Shown piece by piece: positions 1-8,093 of a stretch of 64,000 bases of DNA. Origin of the DNA: Blastococcus carthaginiensis (GTDB taxonomy: Bacteria; Actinomycetota; Actinomycetes; Mycobacteriales; Geodermatophilaceae); contig NZ_JASNFN010000001.1 of the NCBI RefSeq assembly GCF_030731085.1, forward strand, positions 496,001 through 560,000. The letters run 5' to 3'. Below the pieces are notes generated by a model that was given only the letters and a program-made list of their open reading frames with translations, was not told the DNA's origin and ran no database searches. Position 1 is the stretch's first letter. Every line of letters starts with the position of its first letter. The position numbers were made by a program, and so were the translations under genes.

Positions 1-3
1 ACC

Positions 4-408
4 ATGACCGACCCGATCGCAGACATGCTGACGCGTCTGCGCAACGCCAACCAGGCGTACCACGACTCCGCGGTCATGCCGTCGTCGAAGTTGAAGACGC
101 ACATCGCCGAGATCCTCCAGCAGGAGGGTTACATCGCCGGCTGGCGCGTGGACGACGTCGACAAGGACGGCAACCCCTTCAAGCAGCTGGTCGTCGACCT
201 GAAGTACGGCCCCAACCGCGAGCGCAGCATCGCCGGGGTCCGCCGGGTCTCCAAGCCCGGTCTGCGGGTGTACGCGAAGTCCACCGCACTGCCCAAGGTG
301 CTCGGCGGCCTCGGCGTGGCGATCATCTCGACCTCGACCGGGCTGCTGACCGACAAGCAGGCGAACAAGAAGGGCGTGGGTGGGGAAGTCCTCGCCTACG
401 TCTGGTAA
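4..408 (+). CDS. rpsH: 30S ribosomal protein S8
   Basis: Small-subunit protein that binds the central domain of 16S rRNA and, in E. coli, represses the spc operon. The 134-residue product starts MTDPIADMLTRLRNA, the classic S8 N-terminus, and ends in the conserved STSTGLLTD and GGEVLAYVW segments. The length is normal for actinobacteria. The ATG is only 3 bases from the window edge, so its ribosome binding site and the preceding gene (expected rpsN) are outside. rplF follows after 15 nt, so the two are co-transcribed. Confidence 0.97.
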   Translation: MTDPIADMLTRLRNANQAYHDSAVMPSSKLKTHIAEILQQEGYIAGWRVDDVDKDGNPFKQLVVDLKYGPNRERSIAGVRRVSKPGLRVYAKSTALPKVLGGLGVAIISTSTGLLTDKQANKKGVGGEVLAYVW

Positions 409-423
409 GAGGAGCGAGCGAAG

Positions 424-963
424 ATGTCACGGATCGGACGACTCCCGATCGCCGTGCCCGGTGGTGTGGACGTCGCCATCGACGGTCAGACGGTCAGCGT
501 GAAGGGACCCAAGGGCGCGCTCAGCCACAAGGTCGCCGCGCCGATCACCGTCGAGCGCGACGAGGACGGCACGCTGCGGGTGCAGCGCCCCAACGACGAG
601 CGGCAGAACCGCGCCCTGCACGGGCTCTCGCGGACTCTGATCGCGAACATGATCACCGGCGTCACCGAGGGCTACACCAAGACCCTCGAGATCGTCGGTG
701 TCGGTTACCGCGTCCAGGCTCGCGGCTCGGACCTCGAGTTCGCCCTGGGCTTCAGCCACCCCGTGCCGGTGAAGGCCCCCGAGGGCATCACCTTCGCTGT
801 CGAGTCCCCGACCCGTCTGCGGGTCAGCGGCATCGACAAGCAGCTGGTCGGTGAGGTGGCGGCCAAGATCCGCAAGATCCGCAGGCCCGACCCGTACAAG
901 GGCAAGGGTGTGCGGTACCAGGGCGAGGTCGTCAAGCGCAAGGTCGGGAAGACGGGTAAGTGA
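424..963 (+). CDS. rplF: 50S ribosomal protein L6
   Basis: Large-subunit protein near the sarcin-ricin loop and the base of the stalk. The 179-residue product begins MSRIGRLPIAVPGGV and shows the two tandem L6 folds (about 10-82 and 90-165) and the C-terminal signature RRPDPYKGKGVRY. A GAGGAG-type binding site lies before the ATG. The TGA stop overlaps the ATG of the next gene by one base (TGATG), which suggests translational coupling to rplR. Confidence 0.97.
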   Translation: MSRIGRLPIAVPGGVDVAIDGQTVSVKGPKGALSHKVAAPITVERDEDGTLRVQRPNDERQNRALHGLSRTLIANMITGVTEGYTKTLEIVGVGYRVQARGSDLEFALGFSHPVPVKAPEGITFAVESPTRLRVSGIDKQLVGEVAAKIRKIRRPDPYKGKGVRYQGEVVKRKVGKTGK

Positions 964-1385
964 TGGCTCAGGCAACTGCTCCCACGAACGGGAAGACCGC
1001 CGGCGGCCGCAAGCCCGTCGGCACCGACATCAGCACGGCGCGCCGCACCTCGCGGCTGCGCCGGCACAACCGGCTGCGCAAGCGGGTCTCCGGCACGCCG
1101 GAGCGCCCGCGCCTGGTGGTCAAGCGCAGCTCGCGCCACATCCACGTGCAGATCGTCGACGACACCGTCGGTCGCACCGTGGTGAGCGCCTCCACCATGG
1201 ACGCCGGCCTGCGCGGCGCCGAGGGCGACAAGTCCGCCCTGGCCCGTCAGGTCGGCGCCCTGGTGGCCGAGCGCGCGAAGGCCGCCGGGATCACGGCGGT
1301 CGTCTTCGACCGCGGTGGCAACCGCTACGCCGGGCGCATCGCCGCGCTGGCCGACGGTGCCCGCGAGGGTGGGCTGGACTTCTGA
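963..1385 (+). CDS. rplR: 50S ribosomal protein L18
   Basis: 5S rRNA-binding protein of the large subunit. The 140-residue product carries the L18 core (RRHNRLRKRVSGTPERPRL, then a C-terminal VVFDRGGNRYAGRIAALADGAREGG). About 25 residues of Ala/Thr/Gly-rich leader precede the usual start. I chose the ATG at 963 because it overlaps the rplF stop; a GTG sits just upstream at 960 in the same frame. rpsE follows after 49 nt. Confidence 0.96.
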   Translation: MAQATAPTNGKTAGGRKPVGTDISTARRTSRLRRHNRLRKRVSGTPERPRLVVKRSSRHIHVQIVDDTVGRTVVSASTMDAGLRGAEGDKSALARQVGALVAERAKAAGITAVVFDRGGNRYAGRIAALADGAREGGLDF

Positions 1386-1434
1386 TGACCACCCACCGCA
1401 CCAGCACGAGCGAGCAGATCGAGAGGGACGTCTG

Positions 1435-2049
1435 ATGCCAGGACCACAGCGACGCGGCGGCGGCGCCGGCGGCGGCAACGACCGCCGGGACCGTCGTGAC
1501 GGCGGGCGGGGCCCCGGAGGCGCGCCCGCCGAGAAGAGCAACTACATCGAGCGCGTGGTGGCCATCAACCGCGTGTCCAAGGTCGTCAAGGGTGGTCGGC
1601 GCTTCAGCTTCACCGCCCTGGTGATCGTGGGCGACGGTGACGGCACCGTGGGCGTCGGCTACGGCAAGGCCAAGGAGGTGCCCGCGGCGATCGCCAAGGG
1701 CGTCGAGGAGGCCAAGAAGCACTTCTACAAGGTGCCCCGCATCGCCAGCACCATCCCGCACCCCGTGCAGGGTGAGGCAGCGGCCGGCGTGGTGCTGCTG
1801 AAGCCGGCCAGCCCCGGTACCGGTGTCATCGCCGGTGGCCCGGTGCGTGCCGTCCTCGAGTGCGCCGGGATCCACGACGTGCTCTCCAAGAGCCTCGGTT
1901 CGTCGAACCCGATCAACATCGTGCACGCCACCATGCAGGCGCTGAAGGACCTCGTCCGCCCCGAGGAGATCGCGGCTCGCCGCGGTCTGCCCCTCGAGGA
2001 CGTGGCCCCGGCCGCCATGCTGCGTGCGCGTGCGGGCCAGGGGGTGTGA
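1435..2049 (+). CDS. rpsE: 30S ribosomal protein S5
   Basis: Small-subunit protein needed for decoding fidelity. The 204-residue product has a Gly/Arg-rich actinobacterial N-terminal tail (first 25 or so residues), then the double-stranded-RNA-binding fold (ERVVAINRVSKVVKGGRRFSF) and the C-terminal domain with GEAAAGVVLLKPA and the glycine-rich VIAGGPVRAVLE. The ATG at 1435 follows a GAGAGGGA binding site. The frame is open further upstream to 1315, but that stretch lies over rplR and is not coding. Confidence 0.96.
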   Translation: MPGPQRRGGGAGGGNDRRDRRDGGRGPGGAPAEKSNYIERVVAINRVSKVVKGGRRFSFTALVIVGDGDGTVGVGYGKAKEVPAAIAKGVEEAKKHFYKVPRIASTIPHPVQGEAAAGVVLLKPASPGTGVIAGGPVRAVLECAGIHDVLSKSLGSSNPINIVHATMQALKDLVRPEEIAARRGLPLEDVAPAAMLRARAGQGV

Positions 2050-2050
2050 C

Positions 2051-2230
2051 GTGGCGCAGCTCAAGGTGACCCAGATCAAGTCGGCCATCGGCACCAAGCC
2101 GAACCAGCGCCAGACGCTGCGTTCGCTCGGGCTGAAGCGGATCAACGACTCGGTCGTCCAGGAGGACCGTCCCGAGATCCGCGGGATGGTCGCGACGGTG
2201 CCGCACCTGGTCACCGTCGAAGAAGTCTGA
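2051..2230 (+). CDS. rpmD: 50S ribosomal protein L30
   Basis: Small large-subunit protein, 59 residues from a GTG start, beginning VAQLKVTQIKSAIG. It matches the bacterial L30 pattern: strand, the NQRQTLRSLGL helix, then the RGMVATVPHLV strand. The start lies one base after the rpsE stop, so translation is probably coupled. The open frame upstream belongs to rpsE sequence. Confidence 0.95.
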   Translation: MAQLKVTQIKSAIGTKPNQRQTLRSLGLKRINDSVVQEDRPEIRGMVATVPHLVTVEEV

Positions 2231-2243
2231 GGAAAGACTCGCT

Positions 2244-2687
2244 ATGACACTGAAGGTCCACCACCTGCGGCCGGCCCCCGGCGCCCACACCAAGAAGACC
2301 CGCGTGGGTCGTGGTGAGGGTTCCAAGGGCAAGACGGCCGGGCGCGGTACCAAGGGCACCGGCGCGCGGGGCACCGTCTCCGCGCGGTTCGAGGGCGGGC
2401 AGACCCCGCTGAACATGCGGCTGCCCAAGCTTTCGGGCTTCAAGAACAACAACAAGGTCGTCTTCCAGGTCGTCAACCTCGACCGGATCGCGGCGCTGTT
2501 CCCGCAGGGCGGTCCGGTCAACCCGGACACGCTGGCCGAGGCCGGCGCCGTGCGCCGCGGCCAGCCGGTCAAGGTGCTCGGCACGGGCGACCTCGGCGGG
2601 GTCAAGGTCGACGTGCACGCGAACGCCTTCTCCGCCTCCGCGGCCGAGAAGATCGCCGCGGCCGGAGGCAGCACCACCCGCATCTGA
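2244..2687 (+). CDS. rplO: 50S ribosomal protein L15
   Basis: Large-subunit assembly protein of 147 residues. It starts MTLKVHHLRPAPGAH, followed by the flexible basic glycine-rich arm (RVGRGEGSKGKTAGRGTKG) and the globular domain with QTPLNMRLPKLSGFKN. It is the last ribosomal gene before a strong terminator, so the spc operon appears to end here instead of reading efficiently into secY. Confidence 0.96.
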   Translation: MTLKVHHLRPAPGAHTKKTRVGRGEGSKGKTAGRGTKGTGARGTVSARFEGGQTPLNMRLPKLSGFKNNNKVVFQVVNLDRIAALFPQGGPVNPDTLAEAGAVRRGQPVKVLGTGDLGGVKVDVHANAFSASAAEKIAAAGGSTTRI

Positions 2688-2693
2688 CAGCAG

Positions 2694-2773
2694 AAGGACC
2701 CCCCTGCCCCTCAGGTCCCCTCGCCGGGGCCCGCCGCGAGTCCGCGAGCGGTGAGGGGCACGGGGGTCCTTTT
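2694..2773 (+). terminator. Rho-independent terminator between rplO and secY
   Basis: Two 20-nt arms (2694-2713 and the TGAGGGGCA...TCCTT arm ending near 2771) are complementary apart from one mismatch. They enclose a GC-rich loop and are followed by TTTT. This separates the ribosomal-protein operon from secY-adk-map. Confidence 0.85.
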
Positions 2774-2807
2774 GCCGCCTCGCACCAGTGCGGGGCGGGC
2801 CGATTGC

Positions 2808-2813
2808 TAACCT
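2808..2813 (+). promoter_or_regulatory. Candidate -10 box for secY-adk-map
   Basis: TAACCT fits TANNNT and lies 26 nt before the secY GTG, just after the terminator. It leaves room for a short leader with the GGGGAGGG binding site (about 2827-2834). No convincing -35 is visible. Confidence 0.35.
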
Positions 2814-2838
2814 GACTCGACCGACAAGGGGAGGGCAC

Positions 2839-4149
2839 GTGCTGCAGGCGTTCGCCGCGGCGTTCCGGACGCCAGACCTCCGGCGCAAGCTGCTGTTCTC
2901 CCTGGCGATCATCGCCGTCTACCGGCTGGGGGCCGCGGTCCCCGGGCCCGGTGTCTCGGTGGAGGCGATCAACAGCTGCCTGGAGCAGGCACAGGCCTCG
3001 GACCAGCGCGACCTCTACTCGCTGGTGAACCTGTTCTCCGGCGGGGCGCTGCTGCGGCTCTCGGTGTTCGCGCTGGGGATCATGCCGTACATCACGGCGA
3101 GCATCATCGTGCAGCTGCTGGTGGTGGTGATCCCGCGCTTCGAGCAGCTGAAGAAGGAAGGGCAGTCGGGTCAGGCCAAGCTGACCCAGTACACCCGGTA
3201 CCTCACCATCGCGCTGGCCGTGCTGCAGAGCACCGGCATCATCGCGCTGGCCCGCAGCGGGCAGCTGTTCCCGAATTGCTCCGAGGAGATCATCCCCTCG
3301 GACTCGGTCTGGACGACGGTGGTCCTGGTCATCGCGCTGACCGCCGGTACCGCGCTGATCATGTGGCTGGGCGAGCTGCTCACCGAGAAGGGGATCGGCA
3401 ACGGCATGTCCGTGCTGATCTTCACCTCGATCGCGGCGCGCATCCCGGCCGAGGGCGGCTCGATCCTGCAGACCCGCGGCGGCATCGTCTTCGCCGTCGT
3501 CTGCGCCTTCGCGGTCGTCATCATCGGCACGGTGGTCTACGTCGAGCAGGCCCAGCGGCGCATCCCGGTCCAGTACGCCAAGCGGATGGTCGGACGCCGC
3601 ATGTACGGCGGGACCTCGACCTACCTCCCGCTGAAGGTGAACCAGGCCGGCGTCATCCCGGTCATCTTCGCCTCGTCACTGCTGTACCTGCCGCAGCTGA
3701 TCGTGCAGCTCCAGGGCACCGAGACCGGTGGCGTCCGCCAGTTCTTCGAGACGTACATCATCGACCAGAGCAGCCCCGTCCACATCGCGGTCTTCTTCGG
3801 ACTCATCGTCTTCTTCACCTACTTCTACGTGTCGATCACGTTCAACCCGGAGGAGCGGGCCGACGACATGAAGCGCTACGGCGGCTTCATCCCGGGCATC
3901 CGCCCCGGCCGGCCCACCGCCGAGTACCTGCAGTACGTGCTGTCCCGGATCACCCTGCCCGGGTCGATCTACCTGGGTGTGGTCGCCGTCCTGCCGAACT
4001 TCTTCCTGGCCATCACGCAGGAGGGGCAGAACCAGAACTTCCCGTTCGGCGGCGTCGCCGTGTTGATCATGGTCGGAGTGGGGTTGGAGACGGTGAAGCA
4101 GATCGAGACGCAACTGAACCAGCGCAACTACGAAGGGTTCCTGAAGTAG
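2839..4149 (+). CDS. secY: Preprotein translocase subunit SecY
   Basis: Core channel of the Sec translocon in the cytoplasmic membrane. The 436-residue product has the ten-helix SecY layout, starting VLQAFAAAFRTPDLRRKLLFS. It has the conserved plug/TM2 region (FSGGALLRLSVFALGIMPYITASII), the cytoplasmic loop GGTSTYLPLKVNQAGVIP and the C-terminal RNYEGFLK. The GTG at 2839 follows a strong GGGGAGGG binding site. Its stop overlaps the adk start by one base (TAGTG), so SecY and Adk are translationally coupled. Confidence 0.97.
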   Translation: MLQAFAAAFRTPDLRRKLLFSLAIIAVYRLGAAVPGPGVSVEAINSCLEQAQASDQRDLYSLVNLFSGGALLRLSVFALGIMPYITASIIVQLLVVVIPRFEQLKKEGQSGQAKLTQYTRYLTIALAVLQSTGIIALARSGQLFPNCSEEIIPSDSVWTTVVLVIALTAGTALIMWLGELLTEKGIGNGMSVLIFTSIAARIPAEGGSILQTRGGIVFAVVCAFAVVIIGTVVYVEQAQRRIPVQYAKRMVGRRMYGGTSTYLPLKVNQAGVIPVIFASSLLYLPQLIVQLQGTETGGVRQFFETYIIDQSSPVHIAVFFGLIVFFTYFYVSITFNPEERADDMKRYGGFIPGIRPGRPTAEYLQYVLSRITLPGSIYLGVVAVLPNFFLAITQEGQNQNFPFGGVAVLIMVGVGLETVKQIETQLNQRNYEGFLK

Positions 4150-4763
4150 TGCGCGTCGTCCTCCTGGGGCCGCCCGGCGCGGGCAAGGGCACCCAGGCGC
4201 AGATCATCGCCGGCAAGCTGGGGGTCCCCGCGATCTCGACGGGTGACATCTTCCGGGCGAACGTGAGCGGGCAGACCGAGCTGGGCCGCAAGGCCAAGGT
4301 CTACATGGACGCCGGTGACCTGGTCCCCGACGAGATCACGGTGGCCATGGTCAAGGACCGGCTGGCAGAGGCCGACGCCACGGGTGGCTTCCTGCTCGAC
4401 GGCTTCCCCCGCACCATCGCGCAGGCCGAGCAGCTGCGGTCCTCCCTCCAGGATCTGGGGCACAGGCTGGACCGAGTCCTCGAGCTGGTCGTGGACGAGG
4501 ACGAGCTGGTCCGCCGGCTCTCCGGCCGGCGGATGCTCGTCGACGGCCAGATGGTCCAGCGGGACGACGACAAGCCCGAGACCGTCCGGCACCGGCTGAA
4601 GGTGTACCGGGAACAGACAGCACCGCTGTCGGACTTCTACGAGGGCGAGGGGCTGCTCGAGCGGATCGACGCGATCGGCTCCGTCGAGGAGGTCACCTCG
4701 CGCGCGTTGCGCGCCCTGGGTGTCGACGGCGACGGCGAGGCCGGTCAGCCGGCCGCCGTCTGA
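4149..4763 (+). CDS. adk: Adenylate kinase
   Basis: Converts ATP + AMP to 2 ADP. The 204-residue product has the P-loop GPPGAGKGTQ near the N-terminus, the AMP-binding TGDIFR and LLDGFPRT segments, and a short LID region (RRLSGRRMLVDG) without zinc-binding cysteines. This is the compact actinobacterial type. The GTG start overlaps the secY stop. The secY-adk-map order is widely conserved. The tail after ALGVDG is a poorly conserved, Ala/Gly-rich extension. Confidence 0.96.
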   Translation: MRVVLLGPPGAGKGTQAQIIAGKLGVPAISTGDIFRANVSGQTELGRKAKVYMDAGDLVPDEITVAMVKDRLAEADATGGFLLDGFPRTIAQAEQLRSSLQDLGHRLDRVLELVVDEDELVRRLSGRRMLVDGQMVQRDDDKPETVRHRLKVYREQTAPLSDFYEGEGLLERIDAIGSVEEVTSRALRALGVDGDGEAGQPAAV

Positions 4764-4854
4764 TCCGGCGGCCGGGCGCGGTGGAGGAGCGACGCGGCAG
4801 ATGACGGCAGGAATCCTCGGCCGCCTCCCGTTGCTCGCGAAGTGGAGTGGACGC

Positions 4855-5658
4855 ATGATCCAGATCAAGACGCCGCACGAGATCGAGCTGATGCGGGGGG
4901 CCGGGCTGGTCGTCGCTGGGGCGATCGCGGCGGTCCGGGCCGCCATCCGGCCGGGGGTGACCACCGGCGAGCTCGACGCGATCGCCGAGGACCACATCCG
5001 CAGCGCGGGGGCGGTGCCCTCGTTCCTCGGGTACCACGGGTTCACGGGCAGCATCTGCGCGTCGATCAACGACGAGATCGTGCACGGCATCCCGCGCAAG
5101 GACCGGACGCTGGCGACCGGTGACAACATCTCGGTCGACTGCGGCGCCATCCTGGACGGGTGGCACGGCGATTCGGCCGTGACGATGACCGTCGGCGAGC
5201 CCTCGGCCGAGGATGCCGGGCTCATGGCCGTCACCGAGCGCTCGATGTGGGCCGGTCTCGCCCGGGCGGTCGCGGGGGGCCGGCTCACCGACATCAGCTC
5301 TGCCGTGGAGCAGGAGATCCGCCGCGAGCAGCACCCGTACGGCATCGTCGACAACTACGGCGGCCACGGCATCGGCACCGAGATGCACCAGGACCCGCAC
5401 GTGCTGAACTACGGGCGTCCCGGCCGCGGACCCAAGCTCGTGCCCGGGCTGGCGCTGGCGATCGAGCCCATGGTGACGGTGGGAGACCCGGCGACGGTCG
5501 AGCTCGAGGACGGTTGGACCGTCGTCACCAAGGACGGGTCGCGCGCCGCGCACTTCGAGCACACGGTGGCGATCACGCCGGAGGGCCCGTGGGTCCTCAC
5601 CGCCGAGGACGGTGGCGTCGCCGGCCTCGCCCCGTTCGGCATCACGCCGCGCACCTGA
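4855..5658 (+). CDS. map: Type I methionine aminopeptidase
   Basis: Removes the N-terminal Met from nascent proteins. The 267-residue pita-bread enzyme shows the expected dinuclear-metal ligands: Asp in ISVDCG, Asp in WHGDSA, His in GGHGIG, Glu in AIEPM and Glu in FEHTVAI. I start at ATG 4855 (MIQIKTPHEIELM), the usual family start with GGAG just upstream. An in-frame ATG at 4801 with a GGAGG about 12 nt upstream would add 18 residues and cannot be excluded. A terminator follows directly. Confidence 0.95.
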   Translation: MIQIKTPHEIELMRGAGLVVAGAIAAVRAAIRPGVTTGELDAIAEDHIRSAGAVPSFLGYHGFTGSICASINDEIVHGIPRKDRTLATGDNISVDCGAILDGWHGDSAVTMTVGEPSAEDAGLMAVTERSMWAGLARAVAGGRLTDISSAVEQEIRREQHPYGIVDNYGGHGIGTEMHQDPHVLNYGRPGRGPKLVPGLALAIEPMVTVGDPATVELEDGWTVVTKDGSRAAHFEHTVAITPEGPWVLTAEDGGVAGLAPFGITPRT

Positions 5659-5663
5659 GAGGA

Positions 5664-5712
5664 CCCCGCTGCCCCACCGCTCGCACGCTTGCGGTGGGTC
5701 CCTGCAGCGGGG
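5664..5712 (+). terminator. Terminator after map (repeat family C)
   Basis: Outer stem 5664-5672/5704-5712 (9 bp, perfect) encloses an inner stem 5673-5680/5691-5698 (8 bp, perfect). It is followed by the tail GGCCGTTCCAGCACGTCACC, which also occurs after guaA. There is no U-run, as is common in actinobacteria. Confidence 0.75.
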
Positions 5713-5783
5713 CCGTTCCAGCACGTCACCGGGGCCGTTCCGGTTCGCCACCCCGGGGTGCGGGCCGTCACCCCCGGGGCGGG

Positions 5784-5813
5784 TTGGTGACTGGTGGGGC
5801 ACCGGGGTACGAT
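5784..5813 (+). promoter_or_regulatory. Promoter for infA-rpmJ-rpsM-rpsK operon
   Basis: TTGGTG (5784-5789), an 18-nt spacer, then TACGAT (5808-5813): a good sigma-A-type match in the 326-nt gap between map and infA. The rest of the gap holds the map terminator and about 160 nt of untranslated leader with no recognisable riboswitch. Confidence 0.65.
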
Positions 5814-5984
5814 CTTCTGTGGCGCTAGCGCCGTTCCATGGTCGTGCTGTGGCCGCATGACCCGGAGCGCCCTCTGCGAGAGCGTCAGCACCACCCGATC
5901 TGCAATCTCCGAGCGCGTCCAGCCGGGTACCGGCGCGGGCGCACGAGGATCCAGTACCACCGAGTCAAGGAGTGCGTGTAGGGC

Positions 5985-6206
5985 ATGGCGAAGAAGGACG
6001 GGGCCATCGAGGTCGAGGGTCGCGTCGTCGAGCCGCTGCCCAACGCGATGTTCCGGGTCGAGCTGCAGAACGGGCACCGGGTGCTCGCCCACATCAGCGG
6101 CAAGATGCGGCAGCACTACATCCGCATCCTGCCCGAGGACCGCGTGGTCGTGGAGCTCTCGCCCTACGACCTGACCCGCGGTCGCATCGTCTACCGCTAC
6201 AAGTGA
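5985..6206 (+). CDS. infA: Translation initiation factor IF-1
   Basis: Binds the 30S A site during initiation. The 73-residue single OB-fold protein begins MAKKDGAIEVEGRVVEPLPN and ends YDLTRGRIVYRYK, nearly identical to the family consensus. It is the first gene of the operon behind the 5784-5813 promoter, preceded by an AGGAG-like binding site. Confidence 0.97.
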   Translation: MAKKDGAIEVEGRVVEPLPNAMFRVELQNGHRVLAHISGKMRQHYIRILPEDRVVVELSPYDLTRGRIVYRYK

Positions 6207-6273
6207 CCGTCGCGGACCCGCACGTCCTGCGGGGTCCCGGCACATCGATTTCGAGGAATGAGGGGCGGCACCG

Positions 6274-6387
6274 GTGAAGGTCCAGCCGTCGGTGAAGAAG
6301 ATCTGCGACAAGTGCAAGGTGATCCGCCGGCACGGCCGGGTCATGGTCATCTGCGACAACGCCCGGCACAAGCAGCGCCAGGGCTGA
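6274..6387 (+). CDS. rpmJ: 50S ribosomal protein L36
   Basis: A 37-residue zinc-ribbon protein, VKVQPSVKKICDKCKVIRR at the N-terminus. It carries the zinc ligands CDKC, then C27 and H32 in ICDNARHKQRQG, so this is the zinc-binding (C+) paralogue. GTG start; AGGGGCGG lies upstream. It sits between infA and rpsM as in other actinobacteria. Confidence 0.95.
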   Translation: MKVQPSVKKICDKCKVIRRHGRVMVICDNARHKQRQG

Positions 6388-6401
6388 GGGAGTACCAGAA
6401 C

Positions 6402-6782
6402 ATGGCACGACTGGCTGGCGTCGACCTGCCCCGCGAGAAGCGGATGGAGATCGCGCTCACCTACATCTATGGCATCGGCAAGCACCACGCCAAGGAGACC
6501 TTGGCCGCGACGGGCGTCAACCCCGACCTGCGTGCCAAGGACCTCAGCGACGAGGACCTGCTGAAGCTGCGCGACTACATCGACGAGCACTTCCGCGTCG
6601 AGGGTGACCTGCGCCGTGAGGTGGCCGCCGACATCCGTCGCAAGGTGGAGATCGGTTGCTACCAGGGTCTGCGGCACCGCCGTGGCCTCCCGGTGCACGG
6701 TCAGCGCACCCGCACCAACGCGCGCTCGAGCAAGGGCCCGCGCAAGACCATCGCCGGCAAGAAGAAGGCCGGCAAGAAGTAG
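6402..6782 (+). CDS. rpsM: 30S ribosomal protein S13
   Basis: Small-subunit head protein contacting P-site tRNA and the intersubunit bridges. The 126-residue product begins MARLAGVDLPREKRMEIAL, contains the helix-turn region YIYGIGKHHAKETL and the GLRHRRGLPVHGQRTRTNAR signature, and has a Lys-rich tail. The ATG at 6402 follows GGGAG. The upstream open frame overlaps rpmJ and is not coding. Confidence 0.97.
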   Translation: MARLAGVDLPREKRMEIALTYIYGIGKHHAKETLAATGVNPDLRAKDLSDEDLLKLRDYIDEHFRVEGDLRREVAADIRRKVEIGCYQGLRHRRGLPVHGQRTRTNARSSKGPRKTIAGKKKAGKK

Positions 6783-6791
6783 GCCGCGAGA

Positions 6792-6833
6792 GCGCGTCGT
6801 CGCAGAGCCCGTGAGGGGGGAGCGACGACGCGC
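6792..6833 (+). other. 12-bp perfect hairpin between rpsM and rpsK
   Basis: GCGCGTCGTCGC (6792-6803) and its exact complement (6822-6833) form a stem with an 18-nt loop in the 98-nt gap. There is no U-run. It may be an attenuator or an RNA-processing or stability element that adjusts expression within the operon. Confidence 0.6.
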
Positions 6834-6880
6834 ACGCGTGCTGCCTCTCTAGGCCACGAAGAGAAGGAATCCACAGACAC

Positions 6881-7288
6881 ATGCCTCCCAGGGCTCGCGC
6901 CGCGGCCGGTGCCAAGAAGGTCCGCCGCAAGGAGAAGAAGAACGTCGCTCACGGTGCTGCGCACATCAAGAGCACGTTCAACAACACGATCGTCTCGATC
7001 ACCGACCCGACCGGGAACGTGATCAGCTGGGCCTCCGCCGGCCACGTCGGCTTCAAGGGCTCGCGCAAGTCCACGCCGTTCGCCGCGCAGATGGCCGCCG
7101 AGAACGCCGCCCGCAAGGCGCAGGAGCACGGCATGCGCAAGGTCGACGTCTTCGTGAAGGGTCCCGGCTCCGGCCGCGAGACCGCGATCCGCTCCCTGCA
7201 GGCCACCGGCCTCGAGGTCGGGCAGATCCAGGACGTGACGCCGCAGCCGCACAACGGCTGCCGCCCCAAGAAGCGCCGCCGGGTCTGA
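6881..7288 (+). CDS. rpsK: 30S ribosomal protein S11
   Basis: Platform protein of the small subunit. The 135-residue product has the conserved HIKSTFNNTIVSITDPTGNVISWASAG and the C-terminal DVTPQPHNGCRPKKRRRV. A basic Lys/Arg-rich N-terminal tail (about 20 residues) is typical. The AGAAGGA binding site is clear. Confidence 0.97.
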   Translation: MPPRARAAAGAKKVRRKEKKNVAHGAAHIKSTFNNTIVSITDPTGNVISWASAGHVGFKGSRKSTPFAAQMAAENAARKAQEHGMRKVDVFVKGPGSGRETAIRSLQATGLEVGQIQDVTPQPHNGCRPKKRRRV

Positions 7289-7323
7289 CCGGCCACCGAC
7301 GAGATCGAACGAGGTAGATAGAC

Positions 7324-7950
7324 GTGGCCCGTTACACCGGAGCCGACTGCCGCCTGTGCCGGCGCGAGAAGATGAAGCTGTTCCTCAAGGGCAGCAAGTG
7401 CGAGTCCCCGAAGTGCCCGATCGAGATCCGGCCGTACCCGCCGGGCGAGCACGGCCGGGGTCGCAGCAAGGACAGCGAGTACCTGCTGCAGCTGCGCGAG
7501 AAGCAGAAGGCCCGCCGCATCTACGGCGTGCTCGAGAAGCAGTTCCGCGGCTACTACGAAGAGGCCAACCGCAAGACCGGCAAGACCGGTGAGGTCCTGC
7601 TGCAGATCCTCGAGTCGCGGCTGGACAACGTGGTCTACCGGGCCGGCTTCGCCGAGTCCCGCGACATGGCCCGCCAGCTGGTGCGCCACGGCCACATCCG
7701 GGTGAACGGCCGCAAGGTCGACATCCCGTCCTACCGCGTCAGCGAGAACGACATCGTCGAGGTCGCCGAGAAGTCGCGCACCATGATGCCGTTCGAGGTG
7801 GCGCAGGCCCGTGCCGGCGAGCGTCCCGTGCCGCCGTGGCTGGAGGTCATCAGCAGCCAGCTGCGCGTGCTCGTCCACAGCATCCCGGCCCGTCAGGTGA
7901 TCGACACCCCGGTACAGGAGCAGCTGATCGTGGAGCTCTACTCCAAGTAG
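7324..7950 (+). CDS. rpsD: 30S ribosomal protein S4
   Basis: Primary 16S rRNA-binding protein, 208 residues. The N-terminal zinc-binding cysteines (C9, C12, C26, C31) are intact, so this is the C+ form. The S4 RNA-binding domain (ESRLDNVVYRAGFAESRDMARQLVRHGHIRVNG) is clear. Having rpsD between rpsK and rpoA matches Mycobacterium; in Streptomyces rpsD lies elsewhere, as I recall. Confidence 0.97.
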   Translation: MARYTGADCRLCRREKMKLFLKGSKCESPKCPIEIRPYPPGEHGRGRSKDSEYLLQLREKQKARRIYGVLEKQFRGYYEEANRKTGKTGEVLLQILESRLDNVVYRAGFAESRDMARQLVRHGHIRVNGRKVDIPSYRVSENDIVEVAEKSRTMMPFEVAQARAGERPVPPWLEVISSQLRVLVHSIPARQVIDTPVQEQLIVELYSK

Positions 7951-7958
7951 CAGTTCGT

Positions 7959-7995
7959 CCCCAGGTGCCGGGATCCCCGATCCCGGCACCTGGGG
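7959..7995 (+). terminator. 15-bp perfect hairpin after rpsD
   Basis: CCCCAGGTGCCGGGA (7959-7973) pairs perfectly with 7981-7995 across a 7-nt loop. There is no U-tract. It could be a partial terminator that sets the rpsD:rpoA ratio, or a processing site. Confidence 0.6.
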
Positions 7996-8093
7996 TCACG
8001 GCTCCGTCGGGCGGACAGATGCCCGCGCGGAGCCAGCACCACCCCCTCACGGCGTCATATGGCGGGTGCCGGAGGACCTGAAGGAGAAATGAA

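Noticed and set aside
5612..5860. Small plus-strand ORF in the map-infA gap
   Set aside because: It runs across the map terminator and the infA promoter, starts inside map, and has no recognisable protein features.
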